Assembly (NCBI RefSeq): GCF_000378425.1
Contig: NZ_KB899813.1
Coordinates: forward strand, 62,001 to 126,000
Reading direction: 5' to 3'
Length of the DNA stretch: 64,000 nucleotides
Source: Cohnella laeviribosi DSM 21336
Lineage (GTDB): Bacteria > Bacillota > Bacilli > Paenibacillales > Paenibacillaceae
The notes under the pieces were generated by a model. That model saw nothing but the letters and a program-made list of their open reading frames with translations, was not told the origin of the DNA and did no database searches. This document shows positions 44,242 to 51,934 of the stretch, in pieces; the first letter of the stretch is position 1; the number at the start of each line of letters is the position of its first letter. The translations under genes were made by a program, and so were the position numbers.

Positions 44242-44829
44242 ATGAGCAAGAGCAAGAACAAGATCTTCGCAGAAACCTCGTCCGACGAGATGGTTTTTCA
44301 GAATTTGTCGGAAAGCCGTCTTTCCGTGGACGATGTCATGGTCCGGATTACCCGTTTTATCGCCCAAGATCCCAAGAGCGCGTACCATTTCGTGATCGGA
44401 ACGGACAGCCAGGTGCACCGCGGCTATACGAAGTTCGTGACCGGCATTGTCATTCATCGGTTGGGCAAAGGCGCCTGGGCCTGTTACCGCCAGCTGGCGT
44501 TGCCGCGGGAGCTGACCTCCGTCAAGGAGAAGCTGTCGCTGGAAACCTCTTTCTCGCAAAGCGTCGCCAGCTGCTTCGACGAGGCCGCGCTCGCCCGGAT
44601 GGAAGAACTGCTGCTGCCTTATGTGTATCAGGGGGCCATGCTCGAGACGTTCATCGACATCGACGCGGGGACAGAGCCGATCGTGAACAAGACGTCGCTG
44701 TACGTTCAGGAGATGGTGGAGCGGGTGGAAGCGATGGGCAGCTACGCTCCGCGGGTCAAGCCGGACGCGTTCGTCGCGTCGGCCTATGCGAACCGTTATA
44801 CCAAAAAACCGATCCGCCAGGTGATGTAG
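44242..44829 (+). CDS. YkuK-family ribonuclease H-like protein
   Basis: A 195-residue protein of the YkuK (DUF458) family, predicted to have an RNase H-like fold. Acidic residues of the presumptive active site are in FVIGTDSQVHRGYTKFVTGI and FIDIDAGTE, and the C-terminal motif is ARVEAMG/YAPRVKPDAFVASAYANRYT-like. In B. subtilis ykuK is a stress-related gene of unknown biochemical role. ATG 44242 follows GAGGTGATC. The upstream structured leader suggests regulated expression. Confidence 0.88.
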   Translation: MSKSKNKIFAETSSDEMVFQNLSESRLSVDDVMVRITRFIAQDPKSAYHFVIGTDSQVHRGYTKFVTGIVIHRLGKGAWACYRQLALPRELTSVKEKLSLETSFSQSVASCFDEAALARMEELLLPYVYQGAMLETFIDIDAGTEPIVNKTSLYVQEMVERVEAMGSYAPRVKPDAFVASAYANRYTKKPIRQVM

Positions 44830-45039
44830 AACCAGGCGGCGCGTTGGCCGCGCGGCCGGTTTCGTCTGCGGACCGAACCGGCCGGGAGCGGCTTTTGGCT
44901 GCGTCCCGAATTGCCCTCGCTCAACACTGTTTGCCCGGACTGATTATTGGGGATTGCGGCAATACTGTTTCTCTAGACCCACACGTATTTTGTCATTTAC
45001 GATAGAAAGGAAGTACGGCATCGAACGGGTGGAGGAGAA

Positions 45040-45918
45040 ATGGACAACACTTACAACGACATCAAACAAGGCGAACGCGGGGCGTGGCTCAGCATTTTGG
45101 CATACATATGCCTGGCCGGGGTGAAGCTTGCGATCGGGTACTTCGCTTTATCCGAAGCGCTGTCGGCGGACGGGCTCAATAACGCCACGGACATCATCGC
45201 TTCGGTTGCCGTGCTGATCGGTTTGCGGATTTCCCGCAAGCCGCCGGATGCGGATCACCGCTACGGGCATTTCCGGGCGGAGACGGTGGCTTCGCTGATC
45301 GCGTCCTTTATCATGGCCGTCGTCGGCCTTCAGGTTTTGTATCAGGCGGTGACGAAATTTCGGGCCGATTCCTATGCCTCTCCCGACATGATCGCGGCAT
45401 GGACCGCTCTGTTGTGCGCGGGCGTCATGTATTTGGTTTATTTGTACAACATTCGTCTGGCGCAAAAAATCGGCAGCAACGCCCTTGCCGCGGCGGCACA
45501 GGACAACCGGTCCGACGCCCTGGTCAGCGTGGGGACGTTCGTCGGCATCATGGGCTCGCAGTTCGGCCTGCCGTGGCTCGACCCGCTTACGGCGTTTCTG
45601 GTCGGCCTGATCATCTGCAAGACGGCATGGGATATTTTCCGCGACAGCACGCACGCGCTTACGGACGGCTTCGACGCGGCCGAACTGCAGGCTATCAAAC
45701 AGACCGTCAGGGAGATCTCGGGCGTCAAAAAAATCGTCGACGTCAAAGCGCGCGTTCACGGCAACAACACCTTCGTCGACATGACGATCGCCGTCGAGCC
45801 GCATTTGAACGTCAGCGAAAGCCACGAGATCACGGAGCGGATCGAGCGGCGAATCCAGGAAGCGCACGGCATCTCGCATGCGCACATTCATATCGAGCCG
45901 TTCGAAGCCGCAAAGTAA
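45040..45918 (+). CDS. Cation diffusion facilitator (probably Mn efflux, MneP-like)
   Basis: A 292-residue CDF antiporter with six membrane segments and a C-terminal cytoplasmic domain (GVKKIVDVKARVHGNNTFVDMTI, SHAHIHIEP). Metal-site residues are Asn/Asp in TM2 (ADGLNNATDII) and Asp/Asp in TM5 (QDNRSDALVS), the N-D/D-D set of manganese exporters such as MntE and MneP rather than the H-D pattern of zinc CDFs. The cytoplasmic motif DADHRYGHFRAE is typical of the MneP/MneS group. GGAGGAG precedes ATG 45040. A single gene with its own terminator. Confidence 0.9.
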   Translation: MDNTYNDIKQGERGAWLSILAYICLAGVKLAIGYFALSEALSADGLNNATDIIASVAVLIGLRISRKPPDADHRYGHFRAETVASLIASFIMAVVGLQVLYQAVTKFRADSYASPDMIAAWTALLCAGVMYLVYLYNIRLAQKIGSNALAAAAQDNRSDALVSVGTFVGIMGSQFGLPWLDPLTAFLVGLIICKTAWDIFRDSTHALTDGFDAAELQAIKQTVREISGVKKIVDVKARVHGNNTFVDMTIAVEPHLNVSESHEITERIERRIQEAHGISHAHIHIEPFEAAK

Positions 45919-45967
45919 GCGCAGCCCCGCTCGGCAAGCCCGGGCAACGGCCGGGACGGATGACGAG

Positions 45968-46014
45968 AAAAGCAGCCTGAAATCTCGCAAAGCACGGTCT
46001 TAGGCTGCTTTTAT
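45968..46014 (+). terminator. Intrinsic terminator after the CDF gene
   Basis: AAAAGCAGCCT pairs with AGGCTGCTTTT around a 23-base loop, followed by a short A/T tail. Confidence 0.75.
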
Positions 46015-46097
46015 ATGAAATAGATCCTGGTGGTACACGAATTAAGTCGCCTTAACCATATGCGTCGCCGGCAGCCTGAAGGCATGAATCGCTCGAC

Positions 46098-46274
46098 GGA
46101 CACAGCATCCGCTATTGGCTCCAAACCTCCCGATTTTCGTCAGCTTGCGGACAGAGGAGCCGTTAAGGGTTGAAATTCCGCAGAATTACGCCCATAAACG
46201 ATGGAATAACGGAACCTCGATCCGTCAGATCTTCCAATGGGCCATCCGGGCCGGAAATAACGGACCGACGGTCC
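46098..46274. repeat. Four copies of the 19-bp dispersed repeat
   Basis: Plus-strand copies at 46098-46116 (GGACACAGCATCCGCTATT) and 46149-46166. Minus-strand copies at 46205-46223 and 46256-46274. Steps are 51, 56 and 51 bases. Same family as 36103-36228. The gap 45919-46436 holds this, the CDF terminator and the GntR operator, and no gene. Confidence 0.7.
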
Positions 46275-46359
46275 GAACATCGGGTCGGACGCGAGTTCAT
46301 CCGGACGGAAGCGCCCCGGAGAAGGACGGAGCAGCCGTTTTGCTCGGCGCATAAACAAC

Positions 46360-46369
46360 ATAACGTTAT
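46360..46369. promoter_or_regulatory. Putative GntR operator (ATAACGTTAT)
   Basis: A perfect 10-bp palindrome 68 bases before the GntR start. The same TAACGTTA core appears upstream of the ABC ATPase gene at 47305, suggesting autoregulation plus control of the transporter. Confidence 0.6.
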
Positions 46370-46436
46370 ATTTACCAAACGGATCTCTTCTGTTATTCTT
46401 AACAAGGAGTTGAGGTGGAAAGGTAGGAGGACGCGA

Positions 46437-47153
46437 ATGCCGATTACGCGCAAAAAAGGACCGTTGTACTTGCAGATCAAAAACATTATCAAGGATCGGA
46501 TTTTGCACGGGGAATATCCGCTCGGCTCGCTCATTCCGTCCGAACCGCAGCTCGAAAAGGAATTTCAGGTCAGCAAAATGACGATTCGCAACGCGATCGG
46601 AGAGCTGGCGCAAGAAGGATATGTGGAAAAACGGAGCGGGGTGGGGACGACCGTTATCCGCAACACCTCGTTCTCCAAGCTGTCCAAGGGCAAGAGATTT
46701 ACGGAGATTCTGGTCGAGGAAGGGCATATCATCCAAAAGAAACTGCTCGGCTCCGGCATCGTGGTCAACGAAGCGGGAACGCTGCTGCACCGGCTGTTCG
46801 GGGAACGCTGTTTCCGGGTCGAACGCCTGTATATGCTGAACGGGCAGCCTTATATCCACTATGAGCATTACTTGCCGTCCGCCATCGCCCCGAATGCGGA
46901 GGCGGAGGGATTTGAAATCCGGTCGCTGTACGATTTTCTGGAGGAGAATCAAATCGATCTGGAGAACTTTCACGACCGGTTTTCGGTAGGGGCCGCGTCC
47001 GCGGACACCGGGCGGCTGCTCGGAGTCGCCGAAGGAACCCCGCTGCTCAGGCGGATTCGCCGTTCCCGCGATGCGGAAGGCCGGGTCGTGGAATACAGCA
47101 TCGGGCATTACAATACCGAATTGCAGGATTATATCGTCAACTACGATGCGTAG
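46437..47153 (+). CDS. GntR/HutC-family transcription regulator
   Basis: A 238-residue repressor-type regulator. The N-terminal winged helix (PLYLQIKNIIKDRILHGEYP, LIPSEPQLEKEFQVSKMTIRNAI, EGYVEKRSGVGTTV) is followed by a UTRA/HutC effector domain (FTEILVEEGHI, RVERLYMLNGQPYIHYEHYL, ADTGRLLGVAEGTPLLRRIR). ATG 46437 lies after AGGTAGGAGG. It has its own terminator and precedes the SsuABC-like locus, which carries the same palindrome upstream. The inducer is presumably the substrate of that importer or a metabolite of it. Confidence 0.92.
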   Translation: MPITRKKGPLYLQIKNIIKDRILHGEYPLGSLIPSEPQLEKEFQVSKMTIRNAIGELAQEGYVEKRSGVGTTVIRNTSFSKLSKGKRFTEILVEEGHIIQKKLLGSGIVVNEAGTLLHRLFGERCFRVERLYMLNGQPYIHYEHYLPSAIAPNAEAEGFEIRSLYDFLEENQIDLENFHDRFSVGAASADTGRLLGVAEGTPLLRRIRRSRDAEGRVVEYSIGHYNTELQDYIVNYDA

Positions 47154-47196
47154 TGTTGGCATTCAACCTCGATGCCTCGCAACCGCAAAAACAAAG

Positions 47197-47259
47197 ATCG
47201 TCCGCTTTGACGACCCGGCAGGTGCCGCCGCGGCCGCAGAAAAGCGGGCGATTTTTTTG
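47197..47259 (+). terminator. Intrinsic terminator after the GntR gene
   Basis: ATCGTCCGCTTT pairs with AAAGCGGGCGAT (one G-U) across a long GC-rich loop, followed by seven T. Confidence 0.8.
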
Positions 47260-47281
47260 TCCGGCCGGTTCGCCTCTCGGG

Positions 47282-47314
47282 TTGACAGTTTTGGGGATCG
47301 GTGGTAACGTTATC
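47282..47314 (+). promoter_or_regulatory. Promoter and GntR-type operator of the ABC locus
   Basis: TTGACA at 47282-47287 and, 17 bases on, TAACGT at 47305 as a weak -10. The palindrome GGTAACGTTATC (47303-47314) covers the -10, so binding there would block transcription. Confidence 0.6.
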
Positions 47315-47358
47315 TAAACTAACCCTATTGATATAGTAAGCTTTAAGGAGGGGGAGAA

Positions 47359-48135
47359 ATGGGGAGCGCGCTGCTGGAGATCACCAACCTGGACAAACGG
47401 TTCGAAACCGCCAAAGATACGGTCCAGGCGCTTCGGGGCATCGATCTTCAAGTCCGGGAAGGCGAATTCGTGACGGTCATCGGCCCCAGCGGCTGCGGCA
47501 AGAGCACGCTTTTGCGCATTATCGCGGGTCTGGACACGGATTATTCCGGAACGGTGCGGCTGGGCGGAGCCGAGATCAAGGGGCCGGGGATCGACAAAGG
47601 ATTCGTTTTTCAGGAGCACCGCCTGTTTCCCTGGCTGACGGTCGAGAAGAATATCGCGTCCGATTTGTCGCTTCGGGATAAGGAAGTCCGGCGCAAAGTG
47701 GATGAGCTCATCGAGCTGGTGAAGCTGAAGGGATTCGAAAAGGCGTATCCCCGCGAGCTGTCCGGCGGGATGGCGCAGCGGGTTTCGATCGCACGGGCGC
47801 TGCTGCGCAATCCGAAAATTCTGTTGCTGGACGAACCCTTCGGCGCTTTGGACGCGTTCACGAGAGCCCATATGCAGGATGCGCTGCTGGAGATTTGGCG
47901 CACGAACAAGACGACGATGATCCTGGTGACGCACGATATCGACGAGGCGGTCTTTCTCGCGAACCGGGTCGTCATTCTGAAACCGCGGCCGGGCGAAATC
48001 CGCGCCGTCGTCAACGTGGACCTGCCTTATCCCCGGAAGAAAGCGACGTCCTCGTTTCAGGAGCTTCGCCTTAACGTATTAAACCAGTTTGAAAAAGTCG
48101 AGGAGCTGGCGCTTACGGACGGCGCGGGAATCTGA
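47359..48135 (+). CDS. ABC ATPase, nitrate/sulfonate/taurine type (SsuB-like)
   Basis: A 258-residue import ATPase. Walker A (GPSGCGKST), Q-loop ([14 protein letters not shown]), signature ([15 protein letters not shown]), Walker B ([12 protein letters not shown]) and switch histidine (LVTHDIDEA) are all intact. The QEHRLFPW Q-loop is typical of the SsuB/TauB group. AAGGAGGGGG precedes ATG 47359. Partner permeases follow at 48399 and 51013 and the lipoprotein at 53924. A separate promoter and attenuator lie between this gene and the first permease. Confidence 0.92.
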   Translation: MGSALLEITNLDKRFETAKDTVQALRGIDLQVREGEFVTVIGPSGCGKSTLLRIIAGLDTDYSGTVRLGGAEIKGPGIDKGFVFQEHRLFPWLTVEKNIASDLSLRDKEVRRKVDELIELVKLKGFEKAYPRELSGGMAQRVSIARALLRNPKILLLDEPFGALDAFTRAHMQDALLEIWRTNKTTMILVTHDIDEAVFLANRVVILKPRPGEIRAVVNVDLPYPRKKATSSFQELRLNVLNQFEKVEELALTDGAGI

Positions 48136-48187
48136 CCCGGAAGAAACGGCGTCCGGACGGGTTCGGATTTCCGGGACGAACGGAGTA

Positions 48188-48216
48188 TTGACAGCGTTTG
48201 GTAGGTGTGTTATTTT
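48188..48216 (+). promoter_or_regulatory. Sigma-A promoter upstream of the first permease
   Basis: TTGACA (48188-48193), 17-bp spacer, TATTTT (48211-48216). Transcription would pass through about 100 bases of leader and the terminator at 48315 before the permease at 48399. Confidence 0.65.
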
Positions 48217-48314
48217 TAGCATAGTTAGCCGATGGGAATTATATGATCTTTCATTCGGACGTCGTTTTTCCAAGCGTCAGTCCAATTGCATACTAGGGCC
48301 TACCGTTCGGACAG

Positions 48315-48354
48315 AGGCATTCTCTCAAGCAGAGGATGCCTTCTTGTTTTTTTT
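48315..48354 (+). terminator. Terminator in the permease leader (probable attenuator)
   Basis: AGGCATTCTCT pairs with AGAGGATGCCT (one G-U) around a five-base loop, followed by TCTTG and eight T. Since a promoter lies upstream and the gene downstream, it is probably part of an attenuation device. The leader 48217-48314 can form further hairpins (CCGATG/CATTCGG; GGAC/GTCC) but does not match a riboswitch class I know. Confidence 0.7.
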
Positions 48355-48398
48355 GCCGGATTCCTCGGACTACATCCGCACGCAAAGGGGAGATCGTC

Positions 48399-49199
48399 AT
48401 GAGTCAACGGACCGCCGCCGCAGCGGGCAGGCAGCCGGGCAAAGGATCGCTCGCCGCTCTGGCCGCCATTCTGCCTGTTGCGGCGCTGCTGCTATGGGAG
48501 GCGCTGGGCCATTACGGCATGATCTCCGAGCTGCTGTTTCCGACGCCTTCCACGATTGCGCGGGCGTTCGTCTCGCTTGCCCAGTCGGGCGACCTGTGGA
48601 TTCATCTCCGCATCAGCTCGGTTCGCGCGCTGTCGGGATATGCGCTCGGAGGAGGTCTCGGCCTGCTGCTCGGCCTTCTGGTCGGCCTGTTTCCCCGCAC
48701 CGAGAAACTGCTGGACCCTTCCATTCAAATGATCCGCATGATTCCCAGCTTGGCCGTCGTGCCTTTGTTTATCCTGTGGTTCGGCATCGGCGAACAGTCG
48801 AAGGTGCTGATTATCGCCAAAAGCGCGTTTTTTCCGCTTTATATTCAGACTTTTCTGGGTATTCGCAACGTCGACAACAAGCTGTTCGAAGTCGCCAAGG
48901 TGCTCGGTTTCAGCCGGTTTAAGCAGATCTTCCGGCTGGTGCTGCCGGCGGCGCTGCCCCATGTCGTGCTCGGAGCGCGCCTTTCCTTCGGGCTGTCCTG
49001 GCTGGGACTGGTCGTAGCCGAGCTGATCGCATCCTCTTCCGGCATCGGCTATATGATGTCCGACGCCCGGCAGTTTGCGGATACGCCGGTTGTGTTCGTG
49101 GGCATTTTCCTTTTCGCCGCATTGGGGCTGCTGACGGATTCGCTTTTGCGCTTGCTCGAATGGCGGCTGCTTCGATGGAAGGACAGCTATAAGGGATAG
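48399..49199 (+). CDS. ABC permease, SsuC-like (first of two)
   Basis: A 266-residue permease with about six membrane segments and the cytoplasmic loop ELFEVAKVLGFSRFKQIFRL-type EAA motif (after FLGIRNVDNKL). AAGGGGAG precedes ATG 48399. It is clearly paralogous to the permease at 51013 (shared ILWFG.GE.SKV, FFPLY, TFLGIRN.DNKLFEVA), so the importer may use a heterodimeric pore. The IS110 element follows 100 bases after its stop and separates it from the rest of the locus. Confidence 0.92.
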   Translation: MSQRTAAAAGRQPGKGSLAALAAILPVAALLLWEALGHYGMISELLFPTPSTIARAFVSLAQSGDLWIHLRISSVRALSGYALGGGLGLLLGLLVGLFPRTEKLLDPSIQMIRMIPSLAVVPLFILWFGIGEQSKVLIIAKSAFFPLYIQTFLGIRNVDNKLFEVAKVLGFSRFKQIFRLVLPAALPHVVLGARLSFGLSWLGLVVAELIASSSGIGYMMSDARQFADTPVVFVGIFLFAALGLLTDSLLRLLEWRLLRWKDSYKG

Positions 49200-49309
49200 G
49201 AGCCATTCCTGTAATGAATGAATTCGAGGTTTGAATGAAAAAAGTACCTTCTGTATACTGGGGAACGTTCCGACCAAAGAACAAATCCCAGCGCAGGAGG
49301 CACTCTACA

Positions 49310-50605
49310 ATGAAGTATAAACACGCCAGGAAACAGAATCAACGAATTCAACAAATTACCGAATCAACTCTTGTTGTCGGGGCCGACATTGCCAAGAAAA
49401 CACATGTCGCCAGAGCCGTCGATTTCCGCGGAATCGAGCTCGGTAAAGACTGCGTGTTCGGCAATGATCATCAAGGCTTAACGAAACTTGTAACGTGGAT
49501 GAAGGAGCTTCAGCGGCGACATCACAAGACGGAAATCGTCTTGGGGATCGAGCCCACCGGACACTACTGGTTTCCACTGGCTGAATATCTGCAGCGTGAA
49601 GGCGTAAGAGTCGTCGTTGTTAACCCACATCACGTAAACAAGAGCAAAGAGCTTGAGGACAACTCACCGACCAAGAACGATTACAAAGACGCCAAGGTTA
49701 TCGCCGATCTGGTGCGGGGTGGGAAATACAGCGAGCCTAAATTGCCGATGAACGTCTACGCAGATCTTCGGATCCTGATGAATCTTCGGGAGAAGGTCAT
49801 GGTTAACTTCGGCCAAGTCCAGCGCCGCATTCAGAATTGGTTAGACCGCTTCTTTCCGGAGTATGGCCAGGTGTTTAAGGACTGGGAGGGCAAGGCTTCG
49901 CTGATTACGCTGAGTGAATTCCCGACTCCGAGCGAGATTGTGGCGCTAGGTGTGGGCGCAATCGTGCGTCGTTGGAAAGAAGACGTAAAGCGCGCCGTCG
50001 GTCCCAAACGAGCGTCGCAGTTGCTTGAAACGGCGAGAACCTCCATCGGCCTTAAACAAGGACTGGCAGCAGCGAAAATCGAGCTGAAGACTCTTCTGGA
50101 GCAATACGAGATGTTCGCCAAGCAGCTTGAGGACATCATGATGGAAGTGGAGCGTTTGTTAGCTCAAATTCCGGGAACGAAAGAAATGCTGACCATCCCT
50201 GGTGTTGCCATCGTGACGCTCGCCGGCTTCCTGGCTGAAGTCGGGGACCTTAGTGGTTACGACCACGGCCAGCAGATTATTCGGCTCGCTGGCTTAAATC
50301 TAAAAGAAAACAGCTCTGGCAAGAAGAAAGGCAAATCGACGATTACAAAGCGTGGCAGATCCAGGCTTCGGGCTTTGTTGTTCCGAGCGGTGATGCCGAT
50401 GGTGACGAAGAACGCCGAGTTTAAGGCGTTGCACCAGTACTTCACGAAGCGAAGTCACAACCCGCTGAAAAAGAAGCAATCCATTGTGGCGCTCTGTGGT
50501 AAATTAATCCGAGTATTGTACACGCTAGGCACCAAACGCATTCCGTACCAGCCATCCGATGTTCTGGGGCCGGTACGTCAGGCCCAGTTACAGATGGCAG
50601 CTTAA
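49310..50605 (+). CDS. IS110-family DEDD transposase/recombinase
   Basis: A 431-residue transposase. The RuvC-like N-terminal DEDD domain shows VVGADIAKKTHVARAVD (first Asp), LGIEPTGHYWFPLA (Glu) and NDYKDAKVIADLV (final Asp pair). A coiled-coil linker follows, then the C-terminal Tnp_IS116 domain with IPGTKEMLTIPGVAIVTLAGF, the RLAGLNLKENSSG stretch and the catalytic serine region. Full length and intact. GGAGG is eleven bases before ATG 49310; a longer frame from 49235 lacks a site and overlaps the promoter. Such enzymes move DNA under the guidance of an RNA encoded in the element. Confidence 0.95.
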   Translation: MKYKHARKQNQRIQQITESTLVVGADIAKKTHVARAVDFRGIELGKDCVFGNDHQGLTKLVTWMKELQRRHHKTEIVLGIEPTGHYWFPLAEYLQREGVRVVVVNPHHVNKSKELEDNSPTKNDYKDAKVIADLVRGGKYSEPKLPMNVYADLRILMNLREKVMVNFGQVQRRIQNWLDRFFPEYGQVFKDWEGKASLITLSEFPTPSEIVALGVGAIVRRWKEDVKRAVGPKRASQLLETARTSIGLKQGLAAAKIELKTLLEQYEMFAKQLEDIMMEVERLLAQIPGTKEMLTIPGVAIVTLAGFLAEVGDLSGYDHGQQIIRLAGLNLKENSSGKKKGKSTITKRGRSRLRALLFRAVMPMVTKNAEFKALHQYFTKRSHNPLKKKQSIVALCGKLIRVLYTLGTKRIPYQPSDVLGPVRQAQLQMAA

Positions 50606-50639
50606 TTCAAACCATTTTCACGTTTCTCACACAGAACTT

Positions 50640-50900
50640 GAAATAAACCAACGACAATTGAAGCACGGAGCAGCCGTAGGATCTATTTCCATAAGGGCAA
50701 CGACCCAGTAAAGGAGCAAGGAAACGGCGTCCACACCTCGAGAGGCAGAACGAAGGAATGTAAGGGCTAAGACCCAGCGTGACATGGGAGGGTAAGCCGT
50801 CGGGGGAATAGAGTGGATATCCAGAGTGCGGTCATACGACTCATCCATAGATTGGGAACAGCGTCCCAACCTCTATTCCCGCCTCCGGCTCCTCCAGAAA
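50640..50900 (+). ncRNA. Structured non-coding region of the IS, candidate guide (bridge/seek) RNA
   Basis: Downstream of the transposase there is no ORF with a ribosome site but strong pairing potential: GGGAATAGAG (50804-50813) with CTCTATTCCC (50871-50880) enclosing TTGGGA/TCCCAA (50852-50869), plus GGGctaagaCCC near 50764-50775. IS110-family elements encode a two-loop guide RNA upstream of the gene, and IS1111-type relatives encode one downstream. This placement fits the latter. No promoter or exact RNA ends can be assigned. Confidence 0.5.
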
Positions 50901-51012
50901 ATTATGTCATAGCTACATGACTTATCCATCTTTCAGGATGGTCGATGGTTGAAAATCTAAGAACGAGTGAGAAAACGCGAGAAAACATTAAATAATAGTG
51001 GGAGGAAGTAAA

Positions 51013-51894
51013 ATGACAAATTCGGCGGAAGCCGCTCTTCAGCCGAACGGCGGCGTTCGTCAAGAAGCCGCCCCGGCGGCTGCAGGCAGCGGCCCCAAAC
51101 GAACCGCCCGCCGGCGGGTTCGGGGCTTTAAGGCGGCGGCCAAAGATTTCGTCCTGGGCGCCGCCCTCCCGGCGGCCGCGCTGATTGCATGGCAGTCCGC
51201 GTCAAGCGCGGGGCTGATCTCGCCCGTATTTCTGCCGTCGCCGTTTGCGATTCTGCAATCGTTCATAAGGCTTGCGGTATCGGACCAACTGCTGCATCAC
51301 CTGCTGGTCAGCATGGGAAGGGCGGGATTGGGGTTTCTCCTCGGCGCCGCGGCCGGCCTGCTGTTCGGCCTGGCGACCGGCTTGTTCCGCAAGGCGCAGT
51401 ATTTGCTGGATCCCAGCATTCAGGCGCTGCGGCTCGTTCCGCATCTGGCCCTTGCGCCGCTCATCATCCTGTGGTTCGGATTCGGCGAGGCGTCCAAGGT
51501 GGCCATCATTTCGAGCGGCGCGTTTTTTCCGCTTTATGTCAATACCTTTCTCGGCATCCGCAACGCGGACAACAAGCTGTTCGAAGTGGCCCGGGTGCTC
51601 GGGTTCAGCCCCGGCAAAACCGTAACGAGGCTGGTGCTGCCCGCGGCGCTCCCGGATGTGCTGATCGGCATCCGGCTGTCGATGGCGGTGGCCTGGATCG
51701 GCCTGGTTGTGGCCGAGCTGATCGGCTCGCAGTCCGGCATCGGGTTTCTGATCAACGAAGCCAAACAGAATATGGAGACGGAGGTTATCTTTGCGGGCAT
51801 TGCGGTTTTCGCGATGGTCGGCAAGCTGATCGACTCGCTCATGCGGGCGGTCGAGCGCAAATATCTGCACTGGCGCGACGGCTACCAGGGTTGA
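51013..51894 (+). CDS. ABC permease, SsuC-like (second of two)
   Basis: A 293-residue permease. The N-terminal 45 residues are polar, Ala/Arg-rich and absent from the first permease. About six membrane segments and the loop FEVARVLGFSPGKTVTRLVL follow. It is a paralogue of the permease at 48399. GGGAGGAAG precedes ATG 51013. It begins just after the IS110 element, so its native upstream region has been replaced and its expression may depend on the element. The flavoprotein gene starts 40 bases after its stop. Confidence 0.92.
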   Translation: MTNSAEAALQPNGGVRQEAAPAAAGSGPKRTARRRVRGFKAAAKDFVLGAALPAAALIAWQSASSAGLISPVFLPSPFAILQSFIRLAVSDQLLHHLLVSMGRAGLGFLLGAAAGLLFGLATGLFRKAQYLLDPSIQALRLVPHLALAPLIILWFGFGEASKVAIISSGAFFPLYVNTFLGIRNADNKLFEVARVLGFSPGKTVTRLVLPAALPDVLIGIRLSMAVAWIGLVVAELIGSQSGIGFLINEAKQNMETEVIFAGIAVFAMVGKLIDSLMRAVERKYLHWRDGYQG

Positions 51895-51934
51895 ACGCTG
51901 TCCGGCCTGCAGCAACCAATAGGAGGTAGGAACA

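Larger units (their letters stand above)
49201..50990 (+). mobile_element. IS110-family insertion sequence (ends approximate)
   Basis: An IS110-type transposase with its own promoter (TTGAAT 49231-49236, 17 bp, TATACT 49254-49259) and about 390 bases of non-coding, structured DNA downstream. The ends are not marked by clear inverted repeats or target duplications, as is usual for IS110, so the limits given are only the intergenic bounds between the two permease genes. Its lower GC and different codon use set it apart from the flanks. Insertion may uncouple the downstream genes from the upstream promoter. Confidence 0.85.

Noticed and set aside
48217-48314. ykkC/guanidine or T-box riboswitch in the permease leader
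   Set aside because: Only a CTAGGG-like string is present, at the wrong place relative to the terminator. The conserved downstream ykkC elements and the T-box GGTGGNACCGCG motif are absent.
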